From assembly GCF_003688595.1 (NCBI RefSeq), contig NZ_RCWT01000014.1:1-64000 (forward strand): a stretch of 64,000 nt of DNA. Direction: 5' to 3'. The notes under the pieces were generated by a model, which ran no database searches, was not told where the DNA came from, and saw nothing but the letters and a program-made list of their open reading frames with translations. The stretch's first letter is position 1; each line of letters opens with the position of its first letter. This DNA is from Sphingomonas sp. PP-F2F-G114-C0414. GTDB lineage: Bacteria; Pseudomonadota; Alphaproteobacteria; Sphingomonadales; Sphingomonadaceae. Below, one piece after another: positions 1 to 8,846 of the stretch. Made by a program: the position numbers and the translations under genes.

Positions 1-2
1 AC

Positions 3-173
3 ATAGAAGATCGCACCAAGACACCGCCCTGGGGCGGGAATATATCGGCGGATATAACGAACCTTTCCAACTACTTTGTGTCATCGACTGGCCGGGATCT
101 AATCGAACTTCTTCAAGAAGGGTTGGAAGCGTCGCGTGATGAGCGCCGTGTGACTGAGATTGTTCAATACTGA
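3..173 (+). CDS. C-terminal fragment of an unrecognised protein (5' end outside window)
   Basis: An open frame enters from the left edge and ends at TGA 171-173, giving the last 56 residues of a protein. It reads as a plausible soluble C-terminus: a Pro/Trp/Gly-rich turn (TPPWGGN), then a helical, charged tail (LIELLQEGLEASRDERR, ending VTEIVQY). No family is recognised. Its base composition is clearly less GC-rich than the flagellar genes that follow, so it may belong to a different, possibly acquired, neighbourhood. It is convergent with flgD. Confidence 0.5.
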   Translation: MEDRTKTPPWGGNISADITNLSNYFVSSTGRDLIELLQEGLEASRDERRVTEIVQY

Positions 174-455
174 TCGTGCGATGCTGGCACTCTTACCTAA
201 CAGGCAATCCCGATCGGGAATGGTCGAGATCTCGCAATCGTTCTCGGAATCGATCCTTTTTGGGAAAGGCGGCAGCTGCCCAATGTCTGCTATCGCGGCC
301 TGCCTCAGCGAAAGCGGCCAGTCCGCTTTCCTTCCCAATTCGGCCATTTAGCTTACGCCTGCCAAATCCTATGACGAGGGAGACCCTGGACGCCGCGACC
401 GTTTTCCGAGAGGCTTGGCGTCGCATGCGCTCGCAACAGCCGCGGACATGCGAAA
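174..455. other. Intergenic region without a supported gene
   Basis: Short open frames exist on both strands here, but none has a good ribosome binding site or a recognisable product, and they overlap each other. The stretch separates the left-edge gene from the 3' end of the flgD unit. Apart from the terminator hairpin at its right end nothing structured is seen. Confidence 0.5.
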
Positions 456-483
456 GCCCCGGCGTGCGGGGGCACGCCGGGGC
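456..483 (-). terminator. Terminator hairpin after flgD
   Basis: A perfect 12-bp GC stem (GCCCCGGCGTGC paired with its complement) with a 4-base loop lies 27 bases beyond the flgD stop. On the minus strand it is followed by TTTCG, a short U-run. It ends the fliK-flgD unit. Confidence 0.7.
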
Positions 484-509
484 TCGCTGACCGCCAGTAC
501 AGGGGGATC

Positions 510-1175
510 TCAGCTGGCGGTGAGGCGGATCAGCTTGTCCATCGGCAGTTGCGTGCCGTTGACGCCGAGCGTGACCGAGCCGCCGGCGCCGCCGCCGACC
601 ACATCCTGGACGAGACCGGTGCTGGTGATGTCGACCGGTACCGCCTGGCCGTTCGCATCGATGCCGGTCAGCGACAGCGTGTAGGCGCCGTCCGACGCCT
701 TCGATCCGTTTGCCAGCGTCCCGTCCCAGGCGACGCGGCCGGTCAGTCCGTCGGGCGCGATATCGCGCGTCGCGACGGTCTTGCCCGACGCGTCCGCGAA
801 CGTTGCGGTCAGCGTGGTGATCGCGCGGTCGGTCTTGTACCCCCATTGCGCCGGGCCGGTCGACGACAGGCCGGAGACGGGCGTGTCGAACGACGCCTGC
901 CGGCCGATGAAGCCCGAGGCCTGCGCCATGTTCTGCGTCGACAGCTGCGTGAGGATCTCCTGCAACGTCGAGGTCTGCTTCGTGGTCTGCTGGACCTGCG
1001 TGTATTGCGCGAGCTGTTGCGTGTATTCGGTCGAATCCATCGGCTTCAGCGGATCCTGGTTCTGCATCTGCGTCGTCAGCAGCTTCAGGAACAGGTTGAA
1101 GTCGGAGGTCGCGCCCGAGACCGTGCCGTTCTTATCCTGCGCGGTCAGGGCGGTGCCGATCGTGGAAACTGTCAT
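510..1175 (-). CDS. flgD: Flagellar hook cap / hook assembly scaffold FlgD
   Basis: FlgD caps the growing hook and is needed for FlgE polymerisation. The 221-residue product has the FlgD N-terminal signature near residues 25-60 (FNLFLKLLTTQMQNQDPLKPMD, shown as the stretch FLKLLTTQMQNQDPLKPM, then EYTQQLAQYTQVQQ). It also has a C-terminal FlgD Ig/tudor-like region ending with the usual hydrophobic strand GVNGTQLPMDKLIRL. Length is normal. It is the last gene of its strand run, 10 bases after fliK, so hook-length control and hook capping are co-transcribed. A strong hairpin follows. Confidence 0.93.
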   Translation of the reverse strand: MTVSTIGTALTAQDKNGTVSGATSDFNLFLKLLTTQMQNQDPLKPMDSTEYTQQLAQYTQVQQTTKQTSTLQEILTQLSTQNMAQASGFIGRQASFDTPVSGLSSTGPAQWGYKTDRAITTLTATFADASGKTVATRDIAPDGLTGRVAWDGTLANGSKASDGAYTLSLTGIDANGQAVPVDITSTGLVQDVVGGGAGGSVTLGVNGTQLPMDKLIRLTAS

Positions 1176-1185
1176 GCTGTCATCC

Positions 1186-3084
1186 TCAGGCCATCAGGTC
1201 GATGCGGCCGCGCGGATTGAGCGGTCGCCAAACGGGATCGATGTCGGCGCCGCCATCGGCGTCGGCGTCATCGGAATAATAGGGGCTGGCCGGCTGGTGC
1301 TGGCGCGGCTGGCCGTCGGCCGTGCCGTTGCCCCCGCTGCCCGTACCGCCACCGGTTCCGGCGCGCGTATCGAAGCGGAGGCTCTGCTGATCCGCGCGGA
1401 CGCCGGCATCGCCGAGCGCACGGTTGAGATCGGCGCTGTCGCGCCGCAACAGGTCGAGCGAGGCGGGATTGTCCGCCGAGACGACCGCGCGCAGCACGCC
1501 GTCGTCGTCGAAATGCATCCGCACCTCGATCCGGCCTAGGTCGCGCGGGTCGAGCCGGACCGTCATCGCCTCGCCACCGTCGGTGCGGACGTGGCGCGCG
1601 ATCGCGACGCCCATGTCGTGGCCCATCTGGCCGGGGGTTGGCGTGACGGTGACGGTGGCCGTGGCGGGCGTCGGTGTCGACGCGGTGGCGAGCGGCTGAG
1701 CGCTTGCCGCGGTCGGTATTGCCTGGGCGTGCACGGGCGTGACCGCGGACTGCAGTGCCGACGCGGTGTCCGCCTGCTGTCCGACGATCGGGGTACCGGC
1801 AGGCAGCGCGTCGGTTTTCAACAGCGGCGCAAAGGGCGTTGCGGAGTCCGTGGGCTCCGCGCCTGGGGTCGCCTGCGTCGGCGTCCCGGCGTCGGGCGAG
1901 GCTGCGATTGAGCGTGGCGCGGTCCGGCCGGCACCTGGCGATGGGGGCGTCGCATCGTCGTCGGAGCGGATGTTGGCGGCGGCCTGGTGCGGCGTCGCCA
2001 TCTGCGCCACGGCGTTTGCCGGTGGTGTCACGAGCACGCCCGGGGGTGGTGGCGCGGTGTCGGGTGCCGGCGACCTCTCTGCGGTGCCCAGGTTCTCGGC
2101 ATTCGGTGCGGATGAGGGGGCGGCCGTGTCGTCCGGCTCCGTCTGCGTCACGCCGGCTTTCCCGCCGCGTGTCGCTGTGACGGGACGTCCCGTCATCGTA
2201 GTGGCAGCAGCCGGGACTGCCGCCGTTGGAGCTGGCGTCATTGCGGGATTGGCGGACGACGCCGCGGTGGGGGCCAGAACTGTTGCGATCGCTGGCGAAG
2301 TCTGTTTCGTCGACGGCAGCGTGCGATCCGCCACGGTCTCGTCTTCAGAGGCCGGCGTGTCCTTGACCGCGCCGCGCACCGAAGTCGCTGGCGCGATCGG
2401 ACTCGCTTTCGGAGACGGCGAAGCGATTTTCGACATCGCTATCGCGGTCGTCGAAGCCGGTCCCGGCGCGAGCTTAGCGGCGGGAGAGGACGAGATTGCG
2501 TCGCCGGTACCATTAGCGGTCGGCGTGGACGGCTTCACCTCGGCCTCGGTCGTGGTTGCGGGCAGCGCGGTCTGCGATGACCGATTGCCGATAGCCGCCG
2601 GCGCGAGGTCGGCGCGCGCAAGCTCGGTGGTCGGCGCCGGCGTAGCGACTGCGGGCGATACGGCTGTGTCCGTCGACTCCGTCTTCGCTTCACCCGCCAC
2701 AGGGGCCACGCCTTGTGTATCCGAAACGCCCGTCGCCGGGCCCGGCGTGGCAGCGACCGACGGCGCGCCGAGGGTCGACATCGCGGGCATAGCGGTCGCG
2801 AGCCCGTAGGTGTCGGCGATCAGTCGCGGGGCGGGGGGCGACGACGCCGCCGCCATCTGTGCCAGCACGATCGGTGCGCCACCCGATCGGGCAGAGGCGA
2901 AGGGTAGCTGTGACGTCGCGTCGGCAGTCGTCGCGATACGCGATCCTTGCCCCGTTTTCGTCGGGCCGAACCCCGTTCCGGCGAGCGCCGCATCGAAGCC
3001 CGTGTCGGGCGACGTCGCCGGGCGCTGACCGGCCACCGCGACGGCGTCGAGACCTGGCAACACGGAGAAGCTCGGCGGGGTCAT
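1186..3084 (-). CDS. fliK: Flagellar hook-length control protein FliK
   Basis: FliK is a secreted molecular ruler that switches export from hook to filament substrates. The 632-residue protein is long, low-complexity and rich in Ala, Pro, Thr and Ser for about the first 500 residues, as is usual for the ruler part. It ends in a conserved Flg_hook domain (roughly residues 490-580: MTVRLDPRDLGRIEVRMHF, then LDLLRRDSADLNRALGDAG). A Gly-rich tail follows. It has its own CCTATAAT element 36 bases upstream, although flhA lies just ahead on the same strand. The low-complexity part explains the many long antisense open frames over it. Confidence 0.9.
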   Translation of the reverse strand: MTPPSFSVLPGLDAVAVAGQRPATSPDTGFDAALAGTGFGPTKTGQGSRIATTADATSQLPFASARSGGAPIVLAQMAAASSPPAPRLIADTYGLATAMPAMSTLGAPSVAATPGPATGVSDTQGVAPVAGEAKTESTDTAVSPAVATPAPTTELARADLAPAAIGNRSSQTALPATTTEAEVKPSTPTANGTGDAISSSPAAKLAPGPASTTAIAMSKIASPSPKASPIAPATSVRGAVKDTPASEDETVADRTLPSTKQTSPAIATVLAPTAASSANPAMTPAPTAAVPAAATTMTGRPVTATRGGKAGVTQTEPDDTAAPSSAPNAENLGTAERSPAPDTAPPPPGVLVTPPANAVAQMATPHQAAANIRSDDDATPPSPGAGRTAPRSIAASPDAGTPTQATPGAEPTDSATPFAPLLKTDALPAGTPIVGQQADTASALQSAVTPVHAQAIPTAASAQPLATASTPTPATATVTVTPTPGQMGHDMGVAIARHVRTDGGEAMTVRLDPRDLGRIEVRMHFDDDGVLRAVVSADNPASLDLLRRDSADLNRALGDAGVRADQQSLRFDTRAGTGGGTGSGGNGTADGQPRQHQPASPYYSDDADADGGADIDPVWRPLNPRGRIDLMA

Positions 3085-3120
3085 GCGTGTCCTCGACGCG
3101 GTGATCGGCGTATCATGGTC

Positions 3121-3148
3121 TTATTATAGGCGGTTCTCGGACTGTCGG
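3121..3148 (-). promoter_or_regulatory. Flagellar CCTATAAT promoter element before fliK
   Basis: On the minus strand the box CCTATAATAA (3130 to 3121) lies 36 bases before the fliK start, in the gap after flhA. A CCGA box (3148-3145) precedes it by 14 bases. It belongs to the family of elements found throughout the island and suggests that fliK-flgD can be transcribed separately from flhA. Confidence 0.6.
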
Positions 3149-3157
3149 GCGCGGCGG

Positions 3158-5239
3158 TCACCCGACGACCCCGAGCGACCGGATCCGCGCTCTCGCGTGG
3201 ACTTCGTTCTGCGACAGGACGACGGTGGCGGGGCGGACGCGTTCGATAATCGAGCGGACGAACGGCCGGATCGCCGGATTCGTCAGCAGGCACGGGATCT
3301 CGCCCTCGGTCGCGAGCCGGTCGAAGGTCTCGCGGATCGCGGCGAGGAATGCGTGCAGGCTCGACGGCGCCATCGCCAGATGCCGGTCGTCGCCTTGCCC
3401 GACCAGGCTTTCGGCGAACGCCTCGTCCCATTCGCCCGACAGCGTGACGATCGGGATTGCTCCTTCGCGCGTCTGCTGCGCCGAGATTTGGCGCGCCAGC
3501 CGGCCGCGGACATGCTCGGTCATCTGGGTGATGTTGGAAGTCAGCGGCGCCGCCTCGGCGATGCCCTCGAGGATCGTCGGCACGTCGCGGATCGAAATCC
3601 CCTCGGCGAGCAGGTTCTGGAGGATGCGCTGCACCCCCGACACGCTGATCTTGGCCGGCACGATATCGGCGACGAGCTTTTCCGACTCCTTGTGGACTTC
3701 GTTGAGCAGCTTCTGCGTCTCGGTGTAGCTCAGCAGATCGGCGATATTGTCCTTCACCAGCTCGGTCAGGTGGGTGGTGATGATCGTGCCGCAATCGACC
3801 ACGGTCAGACCGCGCATCCCCGCCTCGTCGCGCAGCTCGCGGTCGATCCACAAAGCGGGCAGGCCGAACACGGGTTCGCGGGTCGCTTCGCCGGGCAGCG
3901 ACAGCGAGTCCTGCGGCGGGTTGATCACGAGCAGGCGATCGAGCCGGATCTCGCCGCGCGCGGCCTCGGTCTCCTTGATGTGGACGACATATTCGTTCGG
4001 CTTCAGCGCCATGTTGTCGAGAATCCGCACCGATGGCAGCACGAAGCCGAAATCGACCGCCATCTGCCGGCGCAGCGCGCGGACCTGATCGTCGAGTCGA
4101 GGCTCGCGGCGTTCGTCGTTGATGATCGGCAGCAGCGCATAGCCGATCTCGATCCGCACCGCGTCTATCGCCAGCGTGCGCGAGATCGGTTCCTCGTCGG
4201 GCATCGCATCGGCATCCGCCGCGGCCTTGTCCATGCGATCCTGCACCACGCGCGTGCGCGCATCGCGATCGAGCTTGTACGCGGCCCAGCCGCAAGCCGC
4301 CGAAAATATTGCGAACGGGATGAACGGCAGGCCGGGGATGATCGCCAGCATCCCCATCATCACCGAGACCATCCCGAACGCCTTGGGATAGCGGCCGAGC
4401 TGGTCGCCGAGCGCGGCGCCGGTCTTGCCCGCGACGCCTCCCTTCGAGACGAGCAGGCCGGCGGCGATCGACACGATCAGCGCTGGGATCTGGCTGACCA
4501 GGCCATCGCCGACCGTCAGCAGCGTATAGGTGTGGAACGCCTCGCCGAACGGGACGCCGTGCACCGCGACGCCCATGATCAGCCCGACGAAGACGTTGAT
4601 CGCGGTGATCAGCAACGCCGCGACCGCATCGCCCTTCACGAATTTCGACGCACCGTCCATCGCGCCGTAGAACCCGCTTTCGGCTTCGACTTCGGCGCGG
4701 CGTTCCTTGGCCTGGCGTTCGTCGATCGTGCCGGCGTTGAGATCGGCGTCGATCGCCATCTGCTTGCCGGGCATCGCGTCGAGGCTGAAGCGCGCGGCGA
4801 CTTCGGCGATACGGCCGGCGCCCTTGGTGATGACGACGAAGTTGATGACGATCAGGATCGCGAAGATGGTGAGGCCGATCACGGTCTCGCCGCCGATCAG
4901 GAATTCGCCGAACGCCGCGATCACCCCGCCGGCGGCATGCGAGCCCTCATGGCCATGCGCGAGGATCAGCCGCGTCGAGGCGAGATTGAGCCCGAGCCGC
5001 AGCATCGTCGAGATCAGCAGGATCGTCGGGAACGCCGACAACTGGAGCGGCTTGTCGATGAACAGCGCGGTCATCAGGATCATCACCGACAGCGTGATCG
5101 ACAGCGCCAGCCCGAGATCGAGCATCCAGCCGGGCATCGGCAGGATCAGCATGCCGATGATCGCGATAACCCCGACCGCGAGCGCCATGTCGCGATTGGC
5201 GCCGATGCGCTGCAGGAAATTGGCGATGACTGGCGGCAT
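3158..5239 (-). CDS. flhA: Flagellar export gate protein FlhA
   Basis: FlhA is the large inner-membrane component of the flagellar type III export gate and docks chaperone-substrate complexes. The 693-residue product matches the family length. The N-terminal half carries about eight membrane segments and the hallmark FHIPEP-type region (for example LSAFPTILLISTMLRLGLNLASTR begins at about residue 67; shown in part as TMLRLGLNLASTR). The loop with AGRIAEVAARFSLDAMPGKQ is also present. The second half is the cytosolic docking domain. It lies 56 bases downstream of the FlbD-like gene, in the fliF unit. Confidence 0.96.
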   Translation of the reverse strand: MPPVIANFLQRIGANRDMALAVGVIAIIGMLILPMPGWMLDLGLALSITLSVMILMTALFIDKPLQLSAFPTILLISTMLRLGLNLASTRLILAHGHEGSHAAGGVIAAFGEFLIGGETVIGLTIFAILIVINFVVITKGAGRIAEVAARFSLDAMPGKQMAIDADLNAGTIDERQAKERRAEVEAESGFYGAMDGASKFVKGDAVAALLITAINVFVGLIMGVAVHGVPFGEAFHTYTLLTVGDGLVSQIPALIVSIAAGLLVSKGGVAGKTGAALGDQLGRYPKAFGMVSVMMGMLAIIPGLPFIPFAIFSAACGWAAYKLDRDARTRVVQDRMDKAAADADAMPDEEPISRTLAIDAVRIEIGYALLPIINDERREPRLDDQVRALRRQMAVDFGFVLPSVRILDNMALKPNEYVVHIKETEAARGEIRLDRLLVINPPQDSLSLPGEATREPVFGLPALWIDRELRDEAGMRGLTVVDCGTIITTHLTELVKDNIADLLSYTETQKLLNEVHKESEKLVADIVPAKISVSGVQRILQNLLAEGISIRDVPTILEGIAEAAPLTSNITQMTEHVRGRLARQISAQQTREGAIPIVTLSGEWDEAFAESLVGQGDDRHLAMAPSSLHAFLAAIRETFDRLATEGEIPCLLTNPAIRPFVRSIIERVRPATVVLSQNEVHARARIRSLGVVG

Positions 5240-5295
5240 GGCGATGCGGGTCCGGATCAGATGAGGAGGGAGGCAAGGGCAGGTAGCGGGCCGGA

Positions 5296-6588
5296 TCAGG
5301 TGGCGGGGATGATCGCGATCCCGGCTTCGACGAAGCTCTTCAGCTTGTTGCGCATCGTCCGGACCGAAATGCCGAGGATGCCCGATGCGGAGGTGCGGTT
5401 GCCGCGACAGCGCTCAAGCGTCTTGAGGATCAGCGCGCGTTCGACATCCTCGACGGTGTGGCCGACGAGACGGTCGACGCCGGGCGTCGCCTCGTCGGTG
5501 GTGCGTGCCAGCCGCGTGCCGTCGGCGAGCACCAGATCGTCGGGACCGACCACCGGGCCGCGTGCGAGCACGGTGGCGCGGTGGACGACATCCTCGAGTT
5601 CCTGGACGTTGCACGGCCAGCTGTGGCGCGCGAGCAAGGCGAGCGCGGAGTCGGCGATCGGGCGGACCGCGATCTGTTCGACGCGCGCGGCCTGCTCCGC
5701 AAAATGCGCTGCCAGCGCGGGGATGTCGCCGACCCGGTCGCGTAGCGGCGGCAGTGCGATCCGCACCGTCCCGAGCCGCGCGGCGAGGTCTGCATGGACC
5801 GTCCCGGCGGCGGCGGACACTGCCAGATCGGCGTGCGCGGAGGTGATGATCCGGGTGTCCGCATAGCCCGAGGCGAGCGCGTGCGCGAGCCGGGTCTGCG
5901 TGTCGAGCGGCAGGCGATCGACCTCACGGAGGAACAGCGTACCACCGCGCGCCTCGTCGAGCTTGCCCCGCCGCGGCGGCAGGGCGCCACCCGCGGCGCG
6001 GCCGAACAGTTCGGCTTCGATCGCGGTCGGCGTGCCGTGCGCGGCGTCGACGATCAGGAACCGCCCGGTGCGTCCGGAGATCGCGTGGATCGAGCGCGCG
6101 AGCATCGTCCGCCCGGTCTTCGGTTCACCGACGATCGACAAGGCGATCCGGCTCGGTGCGATCGACCAGGCATAGCCGACCGCACGGACGAAGCTCGCGT
6201 CCTTGCCGATCAGCGTGCCCGGTGGTGCGGCCGCCGCGTTGGTGAGGATCGCGGCGATCAGCGCGTGGTCGGGTGGCAGCGAAACGTAGTCGCGGGCACC
6301 CGCCCGGATCGCAGCCACCGCCTGCTCGGCCTGAACGTCGATCCCGCAGGCGATCACCGGCACCACGAACGCCTCGACGCGGAGGCTAGTGATGAACCCG
6401 GCGACATCGGCGGCGACGTCGATCATCACCAGCCCGACGCTGGTCTCGCGCAGGATCGCCAGCGCCGTATCGATATCGTCCGCGATCGAGACGGTCGCAC
6501 CGTTGTCGCGCGCCATCTGCGCGGCGACCTTCAGGACCGTATCCGCACCGATCAACAGCAGATGGGGGTCGTCGCCCGTGCGGATCAC
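5296..6588 (-). CDS. FlbD-like flagellar regulator with degenerate AAA+ domain
   Basis: The 430-residue protein has the layout of a flagellar sigma-54 activator: a receiver-like domain (about 1-115, with Asp57 in MIDV), an AAA+ domain (about 125-345) and a C-terminal Fis-type HTH (NRTSASGILGISVRTMRNKL). However, key AAA+ residues are altered. Walker A reads GEPKTGRT at 154-161 (Arg in place of Lys). The GAFTGA loop expected after ELFG is replaced by AAGGALPPRRGK. Walker B reads LFLREVD (Arg221 in place of Asp). It therefore probably binds DNA without remodelling sigma-54 holoenzyme. It overlaps fliN by 4 bases. The call as a Caulobacter FlbD homologue rests on domain layout and gene position. 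Confidence 0.82.
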   Translation of the reverse strand: MIRTGDDPHLLLIGADTVLKVAAQMARDNGATVSIADDIDTALAILRETSVGLVMIDVAADVAGFITSLRVEAFVVPVIACGIDVQAEQAVAAIRAGARDYVSLPPDHALIAAILTNAAAAPPGTLIGKDASFVRAVGYAWSIAPSRIALSIVGEPKTGRTMLARSIHAISGRTGRFLIVDAAHGTPTAIEAELFGRAAGGALPPRRGKLDEARGGTLFLREVDRLPLDTQTRLAHALASGYADTRIITSAHADLAVSAAAGTVHADLAARLGTVRIALPPLRDRVGDIPALAAHFAEQAARVEQIAVRPIADSALALLARHSWPCNVQELEDVVHRATVLARGPVVGPDDLVLADGTRLARTTDEATPGVDRLVGHTVEDVERALILKTLERCRGNRTSASGILGISVRTMRNKLKSFVEAGIAIIPAT

Positions 6589-6968
6589 GCGCGGTTTTCC
6601 TGCTGGAGGATTTCGGTCAGCGTGATGCCGAGCATGTTGTCGATCAGCACCACTTCGCCGCGGGCGATCAGGCGATCGTTGACGAAGATGTCGACCGGTT
6701 CGCCGACGCGGCGATCGAGTTCGACGACCATCCCGGCCTTCAGCTTGAGCAGGTCGCCGATCAGCATCTTCGATCGGCCGAGGACGGCGTGAACCTTGAC
6801 CGGCACGTCGAAGACCGCCTGCAGATCGGCATTGCCGGACATCGCCGCGGCGGCGACATCGGCGGGGTCGTCGAACTCCTCGAGGAACGCGACGGGCACG
6901 ATGTCGTCGGGGTCGGTAAGATGCGGCACGGGGTTGGTCATCTGCGTATCCATCATGCGTTCATCCAT
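6585..6968 (-). CDS. fliN: Flagellar motor switch protein FliN
   Basis: FliN is part of the C-ring that switches rotor direction. The 127-residue product has the SpoA/SurfaceAg domain in its second half (VFDVPVKVHAVLGRSKMLIGD at about residues 53-72, then GEPVDIFVNDRLIARGEVVLID, given here as VDIFVNDRLIARGEVV). A variable acidic N-terminus precedes it. The start used overlaps the fliF stop by 16 bases. A second in-frame ATG nearer the fliF stop is possible. It overlaps the next gene by ATGA, indicating translational coupling. Confidence 0.93.
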   Translation of the reverse strand: MDERMMDTQMTNPVPHLTDPDDIVPVAFLEEFDDPADVAAAAMSGNADLQAVFDVPVKVHAVLGRSKMLIGDLLKLKAGMVVELDRRVGEPVDIFVNDRLIARGEVVLIDNMLGITLTEILQQENRA

Positions 6969-8557
6969 TGGCGAATTACGGCGGCGGCTTCGGGCGGGGC
7001 CGCGGTGATCGCGTCACCGACCCGGCGAAGCGCGCCGAATTTGACTTGGCCATCGACCTGCGCGAGCGCGATTTCCTCATCGAGCGCGGGGCCGTTGGCT
7101 TCGAGCAGCGGGCGCTGGACCCCGCCCGGCACGGCGCCGGACTGGTCGGGCAGCGCCGCCAGCTCCGCGGTCTGCGCGGTGAGCAGGCGCTCGGCCGCGG
7201 TGCCGGTTTCGCCGTTCGCCTGCGGCCGGATCATCCTGAGCGCGACCAGCCCGACCCCGGCGATGAGCAACAGCTTGCCCAGCATCCACAGCTGATCGAC
7301 GGGCAGCCGCGACAGGAAGCCGGAGTCGGTATCCTTGAGGCTGTCGTCGGCGGCGAACGCCATGCTTTCGATCACGACGCTGTCGCCGCGGGCAGTGTCA
7401 GCGCCGACCGCATTCTCGACCAGCCGGGTCAGCCGCTGGATCTGCGCCGCGGGTAGCCCCTTGGCGCCGCCATCGACCATCACCGCGACCGACAGCCGCT
7501 TGATCCGGCCAGGTGCGCGGTCGACGACGCTGTGCGTCTTGCTGTTGTCGTAGGTCGTATCCTCCGACGTCTCGTCATGCGCTTCGCTGCGGTTGGTCCC
7601 GGTGCCGCCGGCCTGGGGCTGTGCGTCGGGGAGCTGCCGGGCGATGCTGGCGCCTTGCGGAGCGGCCTGCGTGTCGGCGTTCTGATCCTTGCCGGAGACC
7701 GACACCTGATGCGCGATCACCTGTTTGTCGGGATCGAAGACGTTGGATTCCTCCTGCGTGCGGTCGCGGTCGATCTCGGCGGAGACTTCGGCGCGGACCT
7801 TGCCCTGACCGACGATCGGCGCGAGCATCGCCTCGATCTCGTCGCGCATGCCGGATTCGACGGTCGCCTGGCGTTCGTCGATGTCGCTCGATCCCATCGT
7901 TCCGGCGTCGCCCGCGCGGGCGAGCAACGCGCCGGTCTGATCGACGATCGAAACGGACTCGGGCGACAGGTCGGGTACCGAGGACGATACGAGGTAGCGG
8001 ATCGACTGGACCGCTTCGGCACCGAGCCGACCCTTGGTCTTCACGGTGACCGCTGCGCTGGCCTTGGTGGTCTGGGTCGCGAACATCGCGCGGTCGGGCA
8101 TGACGATATGGACGCGCGCGCGGGAGATGCTTTGCAGCGTCTCCACCGACTTCGCCAGTTCGCCTTCGATAGCGCGCGTCTCGTTCATCTTGGCGCGGCT
8201 GGCGGAGACGCCGAACGGCTCCTCCTCGTCGAGCACGTCGTAGCCGATCTTGCCGCCCAGCTTCTCGCCGGCCATGCCCATCCGCAGTTCGGCGAGCTTG
8301 TCCTCGGGCGCCATGATCGAGGTGCCGTCGGCCGACAGCTGGAAGGCGACGTTCTGCGCCTTCAGCTTTTCGGCGATCGACTGCGCCGCGCTCGGGTCGA
8401 GGTCGGTGTAGAGAAACCCCATAGTCGAGTCGCCGCCGCGCGTCGCCACCACCGCGAGAACGGCGAGCAGCGCAGCAGCGATTCCTCCCATCAGGAGCAG
8501 GCGCTGGCGACCGATCTGCCCCAACACTGTCCGTATCTGATCCAAGCGAAACCCCAT
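6953..8557 (-). CDS. fliF: Flagellar MS-ring protein FliF
   Basis: FliF forms the MS ring, the membrane platform of the basal body. The product (about 534 residues from ATG at 8557) has an N-terminal membrane segment (LLLMGGIAAALLAVLAVVA), the paired ring-building domains with typical YscJ/FliF text (VAFQLSADGTSIMAPEDKL), and a long periplasmic loop. A second membrane segment lies near residue 430 (MLGKLLLIAGVGLVALRMI), followed by the FliG-binding C-terminus. The open frame extends to a TTG at 8572, but the ATG is preferred. A CCTATAAT box lies 25 bases upstream. fliF is separated from fliG-fliH by a repeat-bearing gap. Confidence 0.94.
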   Translation of the reverse strand: MGFRLDQIRTVLGQIGRQRLLLMGGIAAALLAVLAVVATRGGDSTMGFLYTDLDPSAAQSIAEKLKAQNVAFQLSADGTSIMAPEDKLAELRMGMAGEKLGGKIGYDVLDEEEPFGVSASRAKMNETRAIEGELAKSVETLQSISRARVHIVMPDRAMFATQTTKASAAVTVKTKGRLGAEAVQSIRYLVSSSVPDLSPESVSIVDQTGALLARAGDAGTMGSSDIDERQATVESGMRDEIEAMLAPIVGQGKVRAEVSAEIDRDRTQEESNVFDPDKQVIAHQVSVSGKDQNADTQAAPQGASIARQLPDAQPQAGGTGTNRSEAHDETSEDTTYDNSKTHSVVDRAPGRIKRLSVAVMVDGGAKGLPAAQIQRLTRLVENAVGADTARGDSVVIESMAFAADDSLKDTDSGFLSRLPVDQLWMLGKLLLIAGVGLVALRMIRPQANGETGTAAERLLTAQTAELAALPDQSGAVPGGVQRPLLEANGPALDEEIALAQVDGQVKFGALRRVGDAITAAPPEAAAVIRQWMNA

Positions 8558-8582
8558 TCGAAACGGCAGCAATGCCTGATTT

Positions 8583-8591
8583 CATTATAGG
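8583..8591 (-). promoter_or_regulatory. Flagellar CCTATAAT promoter element before fliF
   Basis: CCTATAATG on the minus strand ends 25 bases before the fliF ATG. No CCGG box is seen at the usual 15-base distance. The gap also carries a mosaic repeat, so fliF-fliN-flbD-like-flhA is probably transcribed from here rather than from fliG. Confidence 0.55.
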
Positions 8592-8707
8592 AGAGACGCG
8601 AGGCGGCAGTTCTTGCCGGGCGGAAACTTTTGCCGACCGGTCCGCGCAGCGTTGCGCGCGATCATAAACGGTGGCCCCCGGAGCCAGGCGTCAGGTATTC
8701 CATGCAC

Positions 8708-8840
8708 GCCGTAAGCCTGTTTCCCCGCGAAGGCGGGGATCCAGACTGGGCTCCCGCCTTCGCGGGAGAACAAGGAAGGGTGTGGCTCCGTCGAAAGGCA
8801 AAGGCGCTAAGTTTCGATCCTCCCCCTGCCGGGGAAGGAT
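8708..8840. repeat. Intergenic mosaic repeat, two hairpins (copy 1)
   Basis: The stretch holds two short perfect hairpins: CCCCGC-GAAG-GCGGGG at 8723-8738 and TCCCGC-CTTC-GCGGGA at 8752-8767, joined by GATCCAGACTGGGC. The same unit recurs inverted at 14036-14092 and directly at 25250-25312. A fragment resembling the second repeat family (CTCCCCCTGCCGGGGAAGGA) follows at about 8819-8838. The structure resembles REP/BIME-type elements placed between genes. Confidence 0.8.
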
Positions 8841-8846
8841 TCAGCG

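Noticed and set aside
193..846. Minus-strand frame over the flgD end
   Set aside because: It is Arg-rich and overlaps flgD in another frame and the terminator hairpin.
1186..2700. Repetitive Ala/Pro/Thr coding considered as a surface-protein repeat region
   Set aside because: The low-complexity stretch is the normal ruler part of FliK, with the conserved Flg_hook domain at its end.
3083..5866. 927-codon open frame on the plus strand
   Set aside because: It runs antisense to flhA, which is fully supported by family motifs. Its translation is low-complexity and rich in Arg, Asp and Gln, a usual antisense shadow in GC-rich DNA.
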